DNA of 64,000 nt from UBA3537 sp038138145 (GCA_038138145.1 JAYQDD010000001.1:388576-452575), one strand, 5' to 3'; positions 25,678 through 34,993 are shown, numbered from the stretch's first letter. Numbers and translations: made by a program. Notes: generated from the letters alone by a model not told the origin.

Positions 25678-27579
25678 TTATTTCACTTCTTCAAAGTCAA
25701 CATCTTCAACATTGTCACCTTCAGCTTGGGCATCTGAACCTGCTTCTGGGCCTGCCCCACTAGCCGCTTGAGCATCTTGTTGTGCTTTATACATTTCCTC
25801 ACTGGCAACTTTCCATGCTTCGTTGATTTTTTCTAACGCAGGGTCAATCACCGCAAGGTCTTTGGTTTCATATGCTTTTTTCAATTCTTCCAAAGCAGTT
25901 TCAATTGGTTGTTTTTTATCATCTGATAATTTATCCCCAAATTCTTTGAGTTGCTTTTCAGTTTGAAAAATCATCGCATCAGCACTGTTGAGCTTATCTG
26001 CAGTTTCTTTTGCTTTTGCATCTGCTTCAGCATTGGCTTCAGCATCTTGCTTCATTTTTTCGATTTCTTCTTCGGTCAATCCAGATGAAGCTTCAATACG
26101 AATGTCTTGAGATTTGTTTGTGGCCTTGTCTGTTGCAGAAACTTTAATGATTCCATTGGCATCAATATCAAAAGTCACTTCAATTTGAGGAACTCCACGT
26201 TGAGCTGGTGGAATACCGTCCAAATGGAAACGTCCAATAGTTTTGTTGTCTCCAGCCATCGCACGCTCTCCTTGCAGTACATGAATTTCTACAGAGGGTT
26301 GATTGTCAGCCGCAGTAGAAAACACCTGTGATTTCTTGGTTGGAATGGTTGTGTTGGCTTCAATTAATTTAGTCATCACATTACCCATGGTTTCAATACC
26401 AAGAGAAAGTGGAGTTACATCCAAAAGCAATACATCTTTGACATCACCAGTAAGTACACCACCTTGAATAGCAGCACCAACGGCCACAACCTCATCAGGG
26501 TTAACGCCTTTATTTGGCTTTTTGCCAAAAAATTGTTCAACAGCATCCTGAACAGCTGGAATACGTGTAGATCCACCAACCAAAATAATTTCGTCGATAT
26601 CACTCTTCGACAAACCAGCAGCTTTAAGGGCTGTCTCACATGGTTTGATTGTGCGCTTTACGAGGTCATCAATCAGTTGTTCAAACTTCGCGCGAGATAA
26701 TGTACGTACCAAGTGTTTTGGACCACTGGCTGTAGCAGTTACATATGGTAAATTGATTTCTGTCTGTGCAGAAGACGATAATTCTATTTTGGCTTTTTCA
26801 GCAGCTTCTTTCAAACGCTGAAGTGCCATAGGGTCTTTTCTGAGGTCTATACTTTCATCATTGTTAAACTCATCTGCCAACCAGTTGATGATTTTTTCAT
26901 CAACATCATCACCTCCAAGATGGGTATCTCCATCTGTAGCAAGTACTTCAAAAACACCATCGCCAAGTTCCAGAATAGAAACATCGTGAGTACCACCACC
27001 AAAGTCAAAAACAACTATGGTTTGGTCTTTTCCTTTTTTATCTAATCCATAGGCCAATGCCGCAGCTGTGGGTTCATTGATGATTCTACGGACTTTTAAT
27101 CCTGCAATTTCTCCAGCTTCTTTTGTGGCTTGACGCTGTGCATCATTAAAGTATGCTGGAACAGTTACAACCGCTTCGCTAACTTCTTGATCTAAAAACT
27201 CTTCAGCAGTTTTTTTCATTTTTTGAAGTACCATGGCCGAAAGTTCTTGTGGCGTATACAAACGTCCATCGATATCGACACGAGGCGTATCATTATCCCC
27301 TTTTACAACTTTATAAGGAACTCGCCCTACTTCTTGTTTAGATTCAGAGAACTTATTCCCCATGAATCGCTTAATGGAGTAGACTGTTTTTTCTGGATTA
27401 GTTACCGCTTGACGCTTGGCAGGGTCCCCTACTTTGATTTCACCGCCTTCTACAAAGGCAATCACAGAAGGGGTTGTACGACGACCTTCAGCATTTGTGA
27501 TGACTACAGGCTCATTACCTTCCATTACAGAAACACATGAGTTGGTTGTTCCTAAATCGATTCCAATTATTTTACTCAT
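25678..27579 (-). CDS. dnaK: Chaperone DnaK (Hsp70)
   Basis: ATP-driven protein-folding chaperone. The 633 residues have the nucleotide-binding domain (IGIDLGTTNSCVSVM, FDFGGGTHDVSIL, ILVGGSTRIPAVQ) to about 380. The substrate-binding beta domain includes DVTPLSLGIETMG, followed by the helical lid, an Ala/Gly-rich linker and the conserved acidic end VEDVDFEEVK. Upstream there is no CIRCE element; instead a TATGAC-N14-TGTGTC element lies 65 bases before the ATG. dnaJ and grpE are not adjacent. Confidence 0.98.
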   Translation of the reverse strand: MSKIIGIDLGTTNSCVSVMEGNEPVVITNAEGRRTTPSVIAFVEGGEIKVGDPAKRQAVTNPEKTVYSIKRFMGNKFSESKQEVGRVPYKVVKGDNDTPRVDIDGRLYTPQELSAMVLQKMKKTAEEFLDQEVSEAVVTVPAYFNDAQRQATKEAGEIAGLKVRRIINEPTAAALAYGLDKKGKDQTIVVFDFGGGTHDVSILELGDGVFEVLATDGDTHLGGDDVDEKIINWLADEFNNDESIDLRKDPMALQRLKEAAEKAKIELSSSAQTEINLPYVTATASGPKHLVRTLSRAKFEQLIDDLVKRTIKPCETALKAAGLSKSDIDEIILVGGSTRIPAVQDAVEQFFGKKPNKGVNPDEVVAVGAAIQGGVLTGDVKDVLLLDVTPLSLGIETMGNVMTKLIEANTTIPTKKSQVFSTAADNQPSVEIHVLQGERAMAGDNKTIGRFHLDGIPPAQRGVPQIEVTFDIDANGIIKVSATDKATNKSQDIRIEASSGLTEEEIEKMKQDAEANAEADAKAKETADKLNSADAMIFQTEKQLKEFGDKLSDDKKQPIETALEELKKAYETKDLAVIDPALEKINEAWKVASEEMYKAQQDAQAASGAGPEAGSDAQAEGDNVEDVDFEEVK

Positions 27580-27644
27580 AATTTATGGTGTTATTTTAAT
27601 TTTTTAAATTTTATACATCAATTACCTGTCAATCATTATGCCAT

Positions 27645-27670
27645 GACACAAAATATGACAAGGTGTCATA
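27645..27670 (-). promoter_or_regulatory. ECF-like element before dnaK (copy 4), part of a palindrome
   Basis: On the minus strand TATGAC (27670-27665) and TGTGTC (27650-27645) are 14 bases apart, as in copies 1-3, and 65 bases before dnaK. The core ATGACAC...GTGTCAT is an inverted repeat, so a weaker plus-strand copy (CATGAC-N14-GGTGTC, 27642-27667) faces panB. Confidence 0.45.
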
Positions 27671-27717
27671 ATAATACATTTCTTTTTCACTATTTTTACC
27701 AAAAATATTAGGACTAT

Positions 27718-28533
27718 ATGGCAAACAAAAAAGAATATAAACGCGTCACAGTCAAGTCTTTAGTGGAGATGAAAGCTGCGAAAGAAAAAATTTCAATGCT
27801 TACCGCGTACGATTTCACTACGGCCAAAATTGTGGACGGTGCAGGTGTTGATGTAATCCTTGTGGGTGACTCGGCGAGTAATGTCATGGCGGGACACGAA
27901 ACAACCTTACCCATCACCTTAGATCAAATGATTTATCATGCATCTGCAGTAGTTCGCGCCATTGAACGTGCACTCGTAGTGGTCGATTTGCCTTTTGGGA
28001 CTTACCAAAGTGATTCTAAAAAAGCATTGCGTTCTGCCATCCGTATCATGAAAGAAAGTGGTGGACATGCTGTGAAATTAGAAGGTGGTAAAGAAATCAA
28101 AGACTCCATAAACAAGATACTTAATGCTGGAATTCCTGTCATGGGACACCTTGGACTTACTCCGCAATCTATTTATAAATTTGGTACTTACTCTGTTCGT
28201 GCCAAAGAACAACAAGAAGCCATGCAACTTATGGAGGATGCAAAAATGTTGGAACGTGTGGGGTGTTTTGCACTTGTTCTTGAGAAAATCCCTGCTAAAC
28301 TAGCCAAAAAAGTTGCCGAAAGTATCAGCATACCTGTTATTGGAATTGGTGCTGGCACTGATGTCGATGGACAGGTTTTGGTACTTCATGACATGATTGG
28401 AATGACTCATGAGTTTAATCCTCGATTCCTAAGACGCTACATGAACTTGTTTGAATCCATGACAAAAGCCATAAGTCAATACGTCAATGATGTAAAGTCG
28501 TCTGATTTTCCAAATGCAGACGAGCAATACTAA
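27718..28533 (+). CDS. panB: 3-Methyl-2-oxobutanoate hydroxymethyltransferase
   Basis: Adds the hydroxymethyl group from methylene-THF to ketoisovalerate, giving ketopantoate for CoA synthesis. The 271 residues form a TIM barrel with the metal and substrate motifs ILVGDSASNVMAGHETT, VKLEGG, GHLGLTPQ, the catalytic Glu in LVLEKIP, and IGIGAG. The next gene begins two bases after its stop, so the two are co-transcribed. Confidence 0.96.
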   Translation: MANKKEYKRVTVKSLVEMKAAKEKISMLTAYDFTTAKIVDGAGVDVILVGDSASNVMAGHETTLPITLDQMIYHASAVVRAIERALVVVDLPFGTYQSDSKKALRSAIRIMKESGGHAVKLEGGKEIKDSINKILNAGIPVMGHLGLTPQSIYKFGTYSVRAKEQQEAMQLMEDAKMLERVGCFALVLEKIPAKLAKKVAESISIPVIGIGAGTDVDGQVLVLHDMIGMTHEFNPRFLRRYMNLFESMTKAISQYVNDVKSSDFPNADEQY

Positions 28534-28535
28534 TC

Positions 28536-29234
28536 ATGTCCAGAGTTGTCACAAATGCGTCTAATGTACAGGTGTTATATGAAGACAATCACCTCATAGC
28601 AGTCAATAAACGTGTTGGTGACATCGTACAAGGCGATAAAACCAACGACCCTCCACTTTCAGAAATTGTTAAGGTATACCTCAAACAAAAATACAACAAA
28701 CCTGGTGCAGTGTTTTTAGGAGTTGTTCATCGTTTGGATCGACCAACTTCAGGACTGGTTATTTTTGCAAAAACATCCAAAGCATTGAAGCGTATGAATC
28801 AACTGTTTGTCGATAAAAAAATTGATAAAACCTATTGGGCGCTGGTAAGAAATGCACCACAACAACAAAAAGACACCTTGACCCATTGGTTGAAAAAAAA
28901 TCCAAAAACAAACACGACCAAAGTTTATCCCAAAGAAGTTAAAGACAGTAAAAAAGCGATTTTACACTACAAAATACTATCGAAATTACAGCGTTATTCG
29001 CTGTTAGAAATAACATTAGAAACAGGTCGATCCCATCAAATTAGAAGCCAAATGGCGTATATTGGTTGTCCTATCAAAGGCGATTTGAAATATGGGGCTA
29101 AGCGCAGTAACACAGATGGCGGAATTCATCTGCATGCAAAAAAGGTACAATTTATTCATCCTGTTTCAAAAGATTCCATTACCATCAATGCTTCACTTCC
29201 AGATGAAAAATTGTGGAATGAATGCCAAAAATGA
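28536..29234 (+). CDS. RluA-family RNA pseudouridine synthase
   Basis: Converts specific uridines in rRNA or tRNA to pseudouridine. The catalytic motif is VVHRLDRPTSGLVIFAK with the invariant Asp, and the later GRSHQIRSQMAYIG segment binds RNA. At 232 residues it lacks an N-terminal S4 domain, so it resembles the short single-domain members rather than RluD. Target site unknown. It follows panB directly and precedes an aldehyde dehydrogenase by 7 bases. Confidence 0.9.
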   Translation: MSRVVTNASNVQVLYEDNHLIAVNKRVGDIVQGDKTNDPPLSEIVKVYLKQKYNKPGAVFLGVVHRLDRPTSGLVIFAKTSKALKRMNQLFVDKKIDKTYWALVRNAPQQQKDTLTHWLKKNPKTNTTKVYPKEVKDSKKAILHYKILSKLQRYSLLEITLETGRSHQIRSQMAYIGCPIKGDLKYGAKRSNTDGGIHLHAKKVQFIHPVSKDSITINASLPDEKLWNECQK

Positions 29235-29241
29235 TTTAATT

Positions 29242-30621
29242 ATGACAGAACTAAAACAACTCATAGAGCAACAAAAAGTATTTTTTAATACGGGCAAAAC
29301 AAGAGATTTGTCGTTTATAAAATCAACCTTGATTCAGCTTAAAAAAAGCATTTTAAAGAATGAAGAAGCTATATTTGAAGCACTACATAAAGATTTTAAA
29401 AAATCTAAATTTGAGGCTTATTTTAGTGAAATCGGTATTTTGATCTCGGAGATTGACATGACGCTCAAGAATTTGAACGCATGGACAAAACCCAAAAAAG
29501 TACGCGCCGCTGCGCTTAACTTTCCTTCTAGGGACTATATCTACAGCGAACCTTATGGGCAAGTTTTAGTGATCGCCCCATGGAATTACCCTTTTCAGTT
29601 GGCTATAGCCCCCGCAATTTCGGCCATAGCGGCTGGAAATACGGTCGTTTTAAAACCTAGTGAACTGACAAGCCATACCGCTCAAATCATTGAAGATATC
29701 TTATCAGAAATATTTGACAAAGCGCACCTTTATGTGGTTCAAGGTGGAATACCAGAAACTACAGCGCTGCTCAACGAACGATGGGACTATATATTCTTTA
29801 CGGGAAGTGTTCCTGTAGGGAAAATTGTAGCCAAGGCCGCTGCGCAGTACATGACCCCTGTAACCCTCGAACTGGGAGGCAAAAATCCTTGTATCATTGA
29901 TGATAGTGTTGATCTAAAATTAACGGCCAAACGCTTGGTTTGGGGCAAATTCGTGAATGCAGGGCAAACATGTATTGCTCCAGATTATCTCATCGTAGAA
30001 CACAGCATCAAAGCTAAGCTAATTGACCATTTAAAAACCGAAATTATAAAGGCCTTCGGCAAAGACCCTAAAACGTCAATAGATTATCCACGTATCGTCA
30101 ATACGCGAAATTTAGAACGGCTTTCCAAGATGCTTCAAGGCGTAAATGTGGTGCATGGAGGTCAAATTGATGCTGAAGACAATTATTTAGCCCCGACCTT
30201 AGTAGATAACCCTGATTTGAACAGCACACTTATGGAAGGTGAAATTTTTGGGCCCATTTTACCCATTTTGAGTTATTCCACAAAAGAAGAGATTGAAAGT
30301 GTTGTAAATCGCTACGAAAAACCATTGGGCTTTTATGTATTTTCAAATAGAAAAAAATTCTACAATACGCTCATAAAAAAATACAGCTTTGGGGGAGGTT
30401 CAGTAAACGACACTATGATCCATTTTGGAAACCCAAGATTGCCTTTTGGTGGGGTTGGCGAAAGTGGTATTGGCGCATACCACGGACGACTCGGTTTTGA
30501 TACATTTTCACACAAAAAAGGCATTACTATAAAAGCCAATTGGTTGGATATTCCTTTGCGTTATGCACCCTACACAAATAAGCTAAAAAAGATTAAAAAG
30601 GCATTTAAATGGTTTGGCTAA
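29242..30621 (+). CDS. Aldehyde dehydrogenase (class 3-like)
   Basis: NAD(P)-dependent oxidation of aldehydes to acids. From the ATG at 29242 (MTELKQLIEQ) it has 459 residues, the length of class-3/YwdH-type enzymes. It shows the cofactor lysine in VVLKPSE, the general base Glu in LELGGKNP, the catalytic Cys in NAGQTCIAPDY and the late GEIFGPILP. The frame is open further upstream into the pseudouridine synthase gene, but that part has no family sequence. Likely substrates are fatty or aromatic aldehydes from lipid peroxidation; this is not determined. Confidence 0.92.
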   Translation: MTELKQLIEQQKVFFNTGKTRDLSFIKSTLIQLKKSILKNEEAIFEALHKDFKKSKFEAYFSEIGILISEIDMTLKNLNAWTKPKKVRAAALNFPSRDYIYSEPYGQVLVIAPWNYPFQLAIAPAISAIAAGNTVVLKPSELTSHTAQIIEDILSEIFDKAHLYVVQGGIPETTALLNERWDYIFFTGSVPVGKIVAKAAAQYMTPVTLELGGKNPCIIDDSVDLKLTAKRLVWGKFVNAGQTCIAPDYLIVEHSIKAKLIDHLKTEIIKAFGKDPKTSIDYPRIVNTRNLERLSKMLQGVNVVHGGQIDAEDNYLAPTLVDNPDLNSTLMEGEIFGPILPILSYSTKEEIESVVNRYEKPLGFYVFSNRKKFYNTLIKKYSFGGGSVNDTMIHFGNPRLPFGGVGESGIGAYHGRLGFDTFSHKKGITIKANWLDIPLRYAPYTNKLKKIKKAFKWFG

Positions 30622-30716
30622 ATCTACAAAAAAGAACTATAAGTTTTACTTATAGTAAATAATTAAAATATTGATTTTCAATATTTTATAAAATTTATAT
30701 AAAGTTTTAATTTAAT

Positions 30717-32254
30717 TTACCCTAACCACCCTTCTCGATCCAAGCTTCGGTACTGAATCGCTTCACTAATGTTTCTGCTTTCTATAGATTTTGACGCTTC
30801 AAGGTCGGCAATAGTGCGTGCCACTTTGAGGATACGGTCATAGGCCCGCGCGGACAAATTTAAACGTTCCATAGCGCTTTTTAAAAGCGCTTTTGATTGT
30901 GTGTCCAAAACACAAAATTTTCGAATGTGTTTGGTTTGCATTTGCGCGTTGTAATGGACATTTTTTAGTGCATCAAAACGTTTTGTTTGCACTTCACGCG
31001 CTTTGGTTACACGAGTTCTGATGATAATTGAGGGTTCACCACGACGTTCTTCAGTCAATTTTTCAAAGGGCACAGGCGTTACCTCTACATGTATATCAAT
31101 ACGATCCAACAATGGGCCTGAAATTTTACCCATATACCGTTGCATTTCGGCTGGTGACGAGGTTACAGGTGATGAGGGGTCATTAAAAAACCCACTTGGG
31201 CTTGGATTCATACTGGCGACCAACATAAAACTACTTGGGTATGTTACTGTAAATTTTGCTCTCGAAATAGTAACCTCTAAATCTTCCAAGGGTTGACGCA
31301 TAACCTCAAGCACTGAACGCTTAAATTCTGGCAGTTCATCTAAAAACAACACCCCATTGTGCGCCATAGAGATTTCACCGGGCTGAGGGTACTGCCCTCC
31401 TCCTACGAGTGCAACATCAGATATGGTATGGTGAGGCGAACGAAATGGCCGTTGGGTCATCAACCCAGAAGGAGCACGCAAACGTCCTACCACGGAATGA
31501 ATTTTAGTGGTTTCCAAAGCTTCATGTAAGGTCATCGGTGGTAAGATGGACGGTAGTCGTTTGGCTAACATGGTTTTCCCGCTTCCTGGTGGGCCAATGA
31601 GAATGATGTTATGCCCTCCAGCGGCGGCGATTTCCATACAACGCTTGATACTTTCTTGTACTTTGACATCTGCAAAATCAAATTCAGGTTGATCTAATGC
31701 TTTTGCAAATTCTTCTTGAATATCAAATGTGGCAACCTCAATTTCTATGTTTTTATCAAAATGATTGATGACTTCTGTAATATGGTTTGCGCCATAAACT
31801 TTAAGCCCTTTTACAATTGCTGCTTCTTTGGCGTTTTGCTATGGGAGTATGAACCCTTGAAATCCCTCTTCTTTGGCTTTTATAGCGATGGGAAGTGCGC
31901 CTTTTATTGGATTTAAACTACCATCAAGAGACAATTCTCCCATGATGATGTAGCGCTCCAATCTGGTGCTTTGATTTGATTAGAGGCCGCTAAAATCCCC
32001 ACTGCCAAAGTTAAATCATAAGCAGAGCCCTCTTTACGCATATCTGCGGGCGACATATTGATGATGATTTTTTTGCCTGGAATTCGAAAGCCATTGTTTT
32101 CCAATGCTGCTGCAATTCGAAAATTACTTTCTTTAATGGCATTATCAGGGAGTCCTACGAGGTGGTACCCAATCCCATTATCGACATTGACCTCAACCGT
32201 GATGGTATGGGCCTCTACGCCAAAAACAGCACTTCAATAAACTTTGTTTAGCAT
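30717..32254 (-). pseudogene. YifB/ComM Mg-chelatase-like AAA+ ATPase, broken in three places
   Basis: From the ATG at 32254 the frame begins MLNKVY and meets TGA (32236-32234) where family members have Gly. It then reads on with high similarity (VGLPDNAIKES, IPGKKIIINMSPADM). A single missing T near 31960-31964 shifts the frame after KAPD, and a TAG at 31841-31839 replaces a Lys/Gln in ILP-stop-QNAKEAA. The C-terminal AAA+ part is intact from 31637: Walker A GPPGSGKTM, FLDELPEF and RIDIHVEV. Intact ComM is a helicase that helps branch migration during natural transformation. Three lesions in 1.5 kb suggest real decay. Confidence 0.88.
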
Positions 32255-32312
32255 AAGATAGATTTGAGATTTTAAAATTAGAAAAAATATCAAAACTATT
32301 GTCATTCATTAT

Positions 32313-32334
32313 AAATGTTAATGTTTGTTTAATT
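32313..32334 (+). repeat. 22-bp light-cluster upstream repeat, copy 1
   Basis: A tandem pair TGTTAAT/TGTTTAAT, about one helical turn apart, inside a 22-bp block that is identical at 21 positions to 37964-37985. Exactly 26 bases separate it from the TATTTTTG box at 32361, the same as for the other copy. The position (about -40 to -60) fits an activator or a cooperative MerR-like regulator. Confidence 0.55.
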
Positions 32335-32360
32335 ATTAAAATAAAAACTTGAACAAGTCA

Positions 32361-32368
32361 TATTTTTG
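32361..32368 (+). promoter_or_regulatory. -7 box TATTTTTG of the first light-cluster operon
   Basis: Fits TAnnTTTG; ends 17 bases before the TetR ATG. There is no TTG at normal spacing, but the 22-bp repeat lies upstream, consistent with activator dependence. Confidence 0.5.
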
Positions 32369-32385
32369 TAAAAATCAATTTCCCT

Positions 32386-33042
32386 ATGGCAAAAAATACA
32401 AAACTTACCAAAGACAAACTTATTGCGTTGTACATGAACAGCGTACTTGAGCACAACGGAACACCAAAAAGCGTATACACATTCGCCAAAATGAATAAGT
32501 TCGAGGAATCAGAATTCTATAGTTTTTTTGGTTCATTTGAAGCGTTAGAATCTTCAATTTTTGAAACTTTTTTCGACAACACCATCAAAACCCTCGAAAA
32601 AAGCAAAGACTACAAGAGCTACGACGACCAAAATCGATTGTTGAGTTTTTATTTTACATTTTTTGGGAATCTAACCGCCAACCGTAGCTATGTTACCCAA
32701 GCACTTCACAGCACCAAAGGAGGGTTGAATCATCTGAAAAAACTAAAATCCTTACGCAAAAAGTTTTTAGAATTTGTTGATCAACTTGATTTGAGTGGGC
32801 TTGAACTAAAAAACAAACGCATTGATGAGATCAAAGATAGCGTGGTCAATGAATCCTATTGGGTACAAATGCTCGTGACCTTAAAATTTTGGTTAGACGA
32901 CGACTCGGCCGATTTTGAAAAAACGGACCTCTTTATCGAAAAATCTATAGCTGCAAGTTTCGAATTGGCGCATACAAAACCTCTTAAAAGCGTGGTTGAC
33001 TTCGGTAAATTTTTGTTTAAAGAAAAAATGGGTGCACATTAA
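32386..33042 (+). CDS. TetR/AcrR-type transcriptional regulator
   Basis: 218 residues. The N-terminal part (about 8-55) fits a divergent TetR helix-turn-helix (KDKLIALYMNSVLEHNG, then VYTFAKMNKFEESEFYSFF), with Phe-rich contacts in place of the usual Arg. The rest is all-helical, like TetR ligand-binding domains. It opens the operon TetR, ABC1 kinase, flavin reductase, DUF2256, cry-DASH and FeS photolyase, and its stop overlaps the next ATG (TAATG). It may control this cluster, possibly through the 22-bp repeat just upstream; that link is inference. Confidence 0.75.
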   Translation: MAKNTKLTKDKLIALYMNSVLEHNGTPKSVYTFAKMNKFEESEFYSFFGSFEALESSIFETFFDNTIKTLEKSKDYKSYDDQNRLLSFYFTFFGNLTANRSYVTQALHSTKGGLNHLKKLKSLRKKFLEFVDQLDLSGLELKNKRIDEIKDSVVNESYWVQMLVTLKFWLDDDSADFEKTDLFIEKSIAASFELAHTKPLKSVVDFGKFLFKEKMGAH

Positions 33043-34352
33043 TGAAATCTATCGACCGTATCCCTACCTCGAAACTACAGCGTGCTTCCAAAATCGTATC
33101 TACTGGAGCGAAAGTTGGTGTAAATTACCTTAAATACTACAGCGAAAAACTCAGTAAATCTGAAGAAGTCGCCAAAGAAAATTTAAACAAAAACAATGCT
33201 GAAGATATCTATGGAGGATTAAAGCAGCTTAAAGGGAGTGCATTAAAAGTAGCGCAAATGCTAAGCATGGAAAAAAACATTCTTCCACGAGCTTACGTAG
33301 AAAAATTTTCGCTTGCACAGTTCTCGGTTCCTCCTCTATCCTCGCCTCTAGTCGTAAAAACGTTTAAAAAATATTTTGGCCAATCTCCTGAGGTTATTTT
33401 TGATGAGTTTGATGCCAACTCGGTCAATGCTGCTAGCATAGGACAAGTACACAAAGCTAAAAAAAATGGTAAAGAACTTGCCGTGAAAATCCAATATCCT
33501 GGTGTTGCGGATAGTATAAAATCCGATTTAGCTTTGGTAAAACCCATTGCGCTAAAAATGTTTAACATTAATGCAAAAGACTCAGACAAATACTTTAGGG
33601 AAGTTGAAGACAAACTCACAGAAGAAACAGATTATTGTCTAGAAATTGAACAAAGTAAAGAGATTGCTAAAGCTTGTGCCCACATTCCTAACCTACTTTT
33701 CCCATCATATTACAATGAATTGTCCTCCAACAGAATTCTGACAATGGATTTTATGAAGGGAGAACACCTTTCTGAATTTGTAAAGCACAACTCCGATAAA
33801 GAAAAATCTAACCGCTTAGGCCAAGCATTGTGGGATTTTTATATGCATCAAATTCACAATCTAAAAAAAGTGCATGCAGATCCACACCCAGGGAATTTTC
33901 TTATCAACAATGACGCTCAACTTATTGCGCTAGACTTTGGATGCATGAAGGTTATTCCAGAGGCATTTTACACCCCCTACTTCGAACTTGCAGATAAATC
34001 AGTAATTGATAACAGCATCCGTTTTTCAGAAAAACTCTATGAATTGGAAATTTTAACTTCTAAGGACACTGAAGAAGAAATCACTTTTTTCACAGCCATG
34101 TTTCATGAATTACTCAGTGTATTTACGCTCCCTTTTCAAAAAGAGGTTTTTGACTTTTCAGATCCAGAATTTTTTGGAAAAATTGGCGATTTGGCCGAAC
34201 GGTATAGCCAAAATACTGAGCTGCGAAAATTCAATAGCAATAGAGGATCAAAACATTTTATTTATATGAATCGAACCTTTTTTGGGCTTTATAATCTCAT
34301 GTTTGATTTAAAAGCAAATGAGGTTAAAATTAATCAATTCCAACACTACTAA
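33042..34352 (+). CDS. ABC1/AarF (UbiB-like) atypical kinase
   Basis: Cytosolic or membrane-associated protein-kinase-like ATPase of 436 residues. The Ala-rich loop reads ASIGQVHKA, the VAIK-like lysine is in ELAVKIQYPGV, the catalytic loop is VHADPHPGNFLI and the metal motif is ALDFGCMK. The normal N-terminal KxGQ motif is KVAQ (69-72). UbiB/COQ8 relatives support quinone synthesis, and plastid ABC1K relatives act in photoprotection. This organism uses menaquinone, and the gene sits in a light operon, so a photoprotective or isoprenoid-lipid role is plausible but unproven. Overlaps both neighbours by TAATG. Confidence 0.88.
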   Translation: MKSIDRIPTSKLQRASKIVSTGAKVGVNYLKYYSEKLSKSEEVAKENLNKNNAEDIYGGLKQLKGSALKVAQMLSMEKNILPRAYVEKFSLAQFSVPPLSSPLVVKTFKKYFGQSPEVIFDEFDANSVNAASIGQVHKAKKNGKELAVKIQYPGVADSIKSDLALVKPIALKMFNINAKDSDKYFREVEDKLTEETDYCLEIEQSKEIAKACAHIPNLLFPSYYNELSSNRILTMDFMKGEHLSEFVKHNSDKEKSNRLGQALWDFYMHQIHNLKKVHADPHPGNFLINNDAQLIALDFGCMKVIPEAFYTPYFELADKSVIDNSIRFSEKLYELEILTSKDTEEEITFFTAMFHELLSVFTLPFQKEVFDFSDPEFFGKIGDLAERYSQNTELRKFNSNRGSKHFIYMNRTFFGLYNLMFDLKANEVKINQFQHY

Positions 34353-34990
34353 TGATACATTTAAGACGCCAAGATTTTGAAGAATTAGATCATATTTTTA
34401 GAATTAATCTAATCAATAGTTGCTCTGGATTTAAGTCCGCCAACCTTATTGGAACAAAGTCAAATTCTGGCATTGCAAACGTTGCTGTCTTCAGTTCTGT
34501 CACCCATTTGGGTTCTAACCCTCCACTACTGGGAGTCATTTTTAGACCGGTTACAGATGTTCCAAGAAACACCTATGAAAACATCAAAAAAACAGGACAA
34601 TTTACCATTAACCATATCGATGCATCTATAATTGAAGATGCGCATCATACTTCGGCAAAATACAATAAAGAAATATCTGAATTTGATATAACTGCCCTTG
34701 AGGAAGAATACAAAAATGGATGGCATGCTCCTTTTGTGAAAAACGCACCGATACAAATGGCACTTACGTATTGCGAAGAATACGAGATCAAAGCAAATAA
34801 TACGATCCAACTGATTGGTGAAATCAAGGATTTGTTTGTTCGTCCGGATTTATTAGAAGATGATGGATTCATCAATTTATCGAAAGCCAATATTGTAGCC
34901 ATCAATGGATTAGATGGATATACTGTTCCAGAACTTAAAGAACGTATTCCATACCAACGTCCAAAGAGTACGTTAAGTATTAAAAAATAA
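34352..34990 (+). CDS. Flavin reductase-like FMN-binding protein
   Basis: 212 residues with the split-barrel flavin-binding fold: the flavin-contact segments NLIGTKSNSGIANVAVFSSV and PPLLGVIFRPVTDVPRNT, followed by the family GQFTINHI. Such proteins reduce FMN/FAD with NAD(P)H or bind flavin tightly. Within an operon of FAD-dependent photolyases and cryptochromes it may supply or reduce flavin; this is inference from context. Starts in overlap with the ABC1 kinase stop. Confidence 0.85.
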   Translation: MIHLRRQDFEELDHIFRINLINSCSGFKSANLIGTKSNSGIANVAVFSSVTHLGSNPPLLGVIFRPVTDVPRNTYENIKKTGQFTINHIDASIIEDAHHTSAKYNKEISEFDITALEEEYKNGWHAPFVKNAPIQMALTYCEEYEIKANNTIQLIGEIKDLFVRPDLLEDDGFINLSKANIVAINGLDGYTVPELKERIPYQRPKSTLSIKK

Positions 34991-34993
34991 CAT

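Noticed and set aside
27223..27540. Open frame of 105 codons antisense to dnaK
   Set aside because: It mirrors the codon structure of the highly conserved dnaK and has no protein-like features of its own.
27580..27717. CIRCE (HrcA) operator before dnaK
   Set aside because: The sequence TTAGCACTC-N9-GAGTGCTAA or a near match was not found.
30900..31300. Serines instead of cysteines in the NPSPSG segment of YifB
   Set aside because: As far as I recall this is normal in flavobacterial YifB proteins, so it was not counted as a further lesion.
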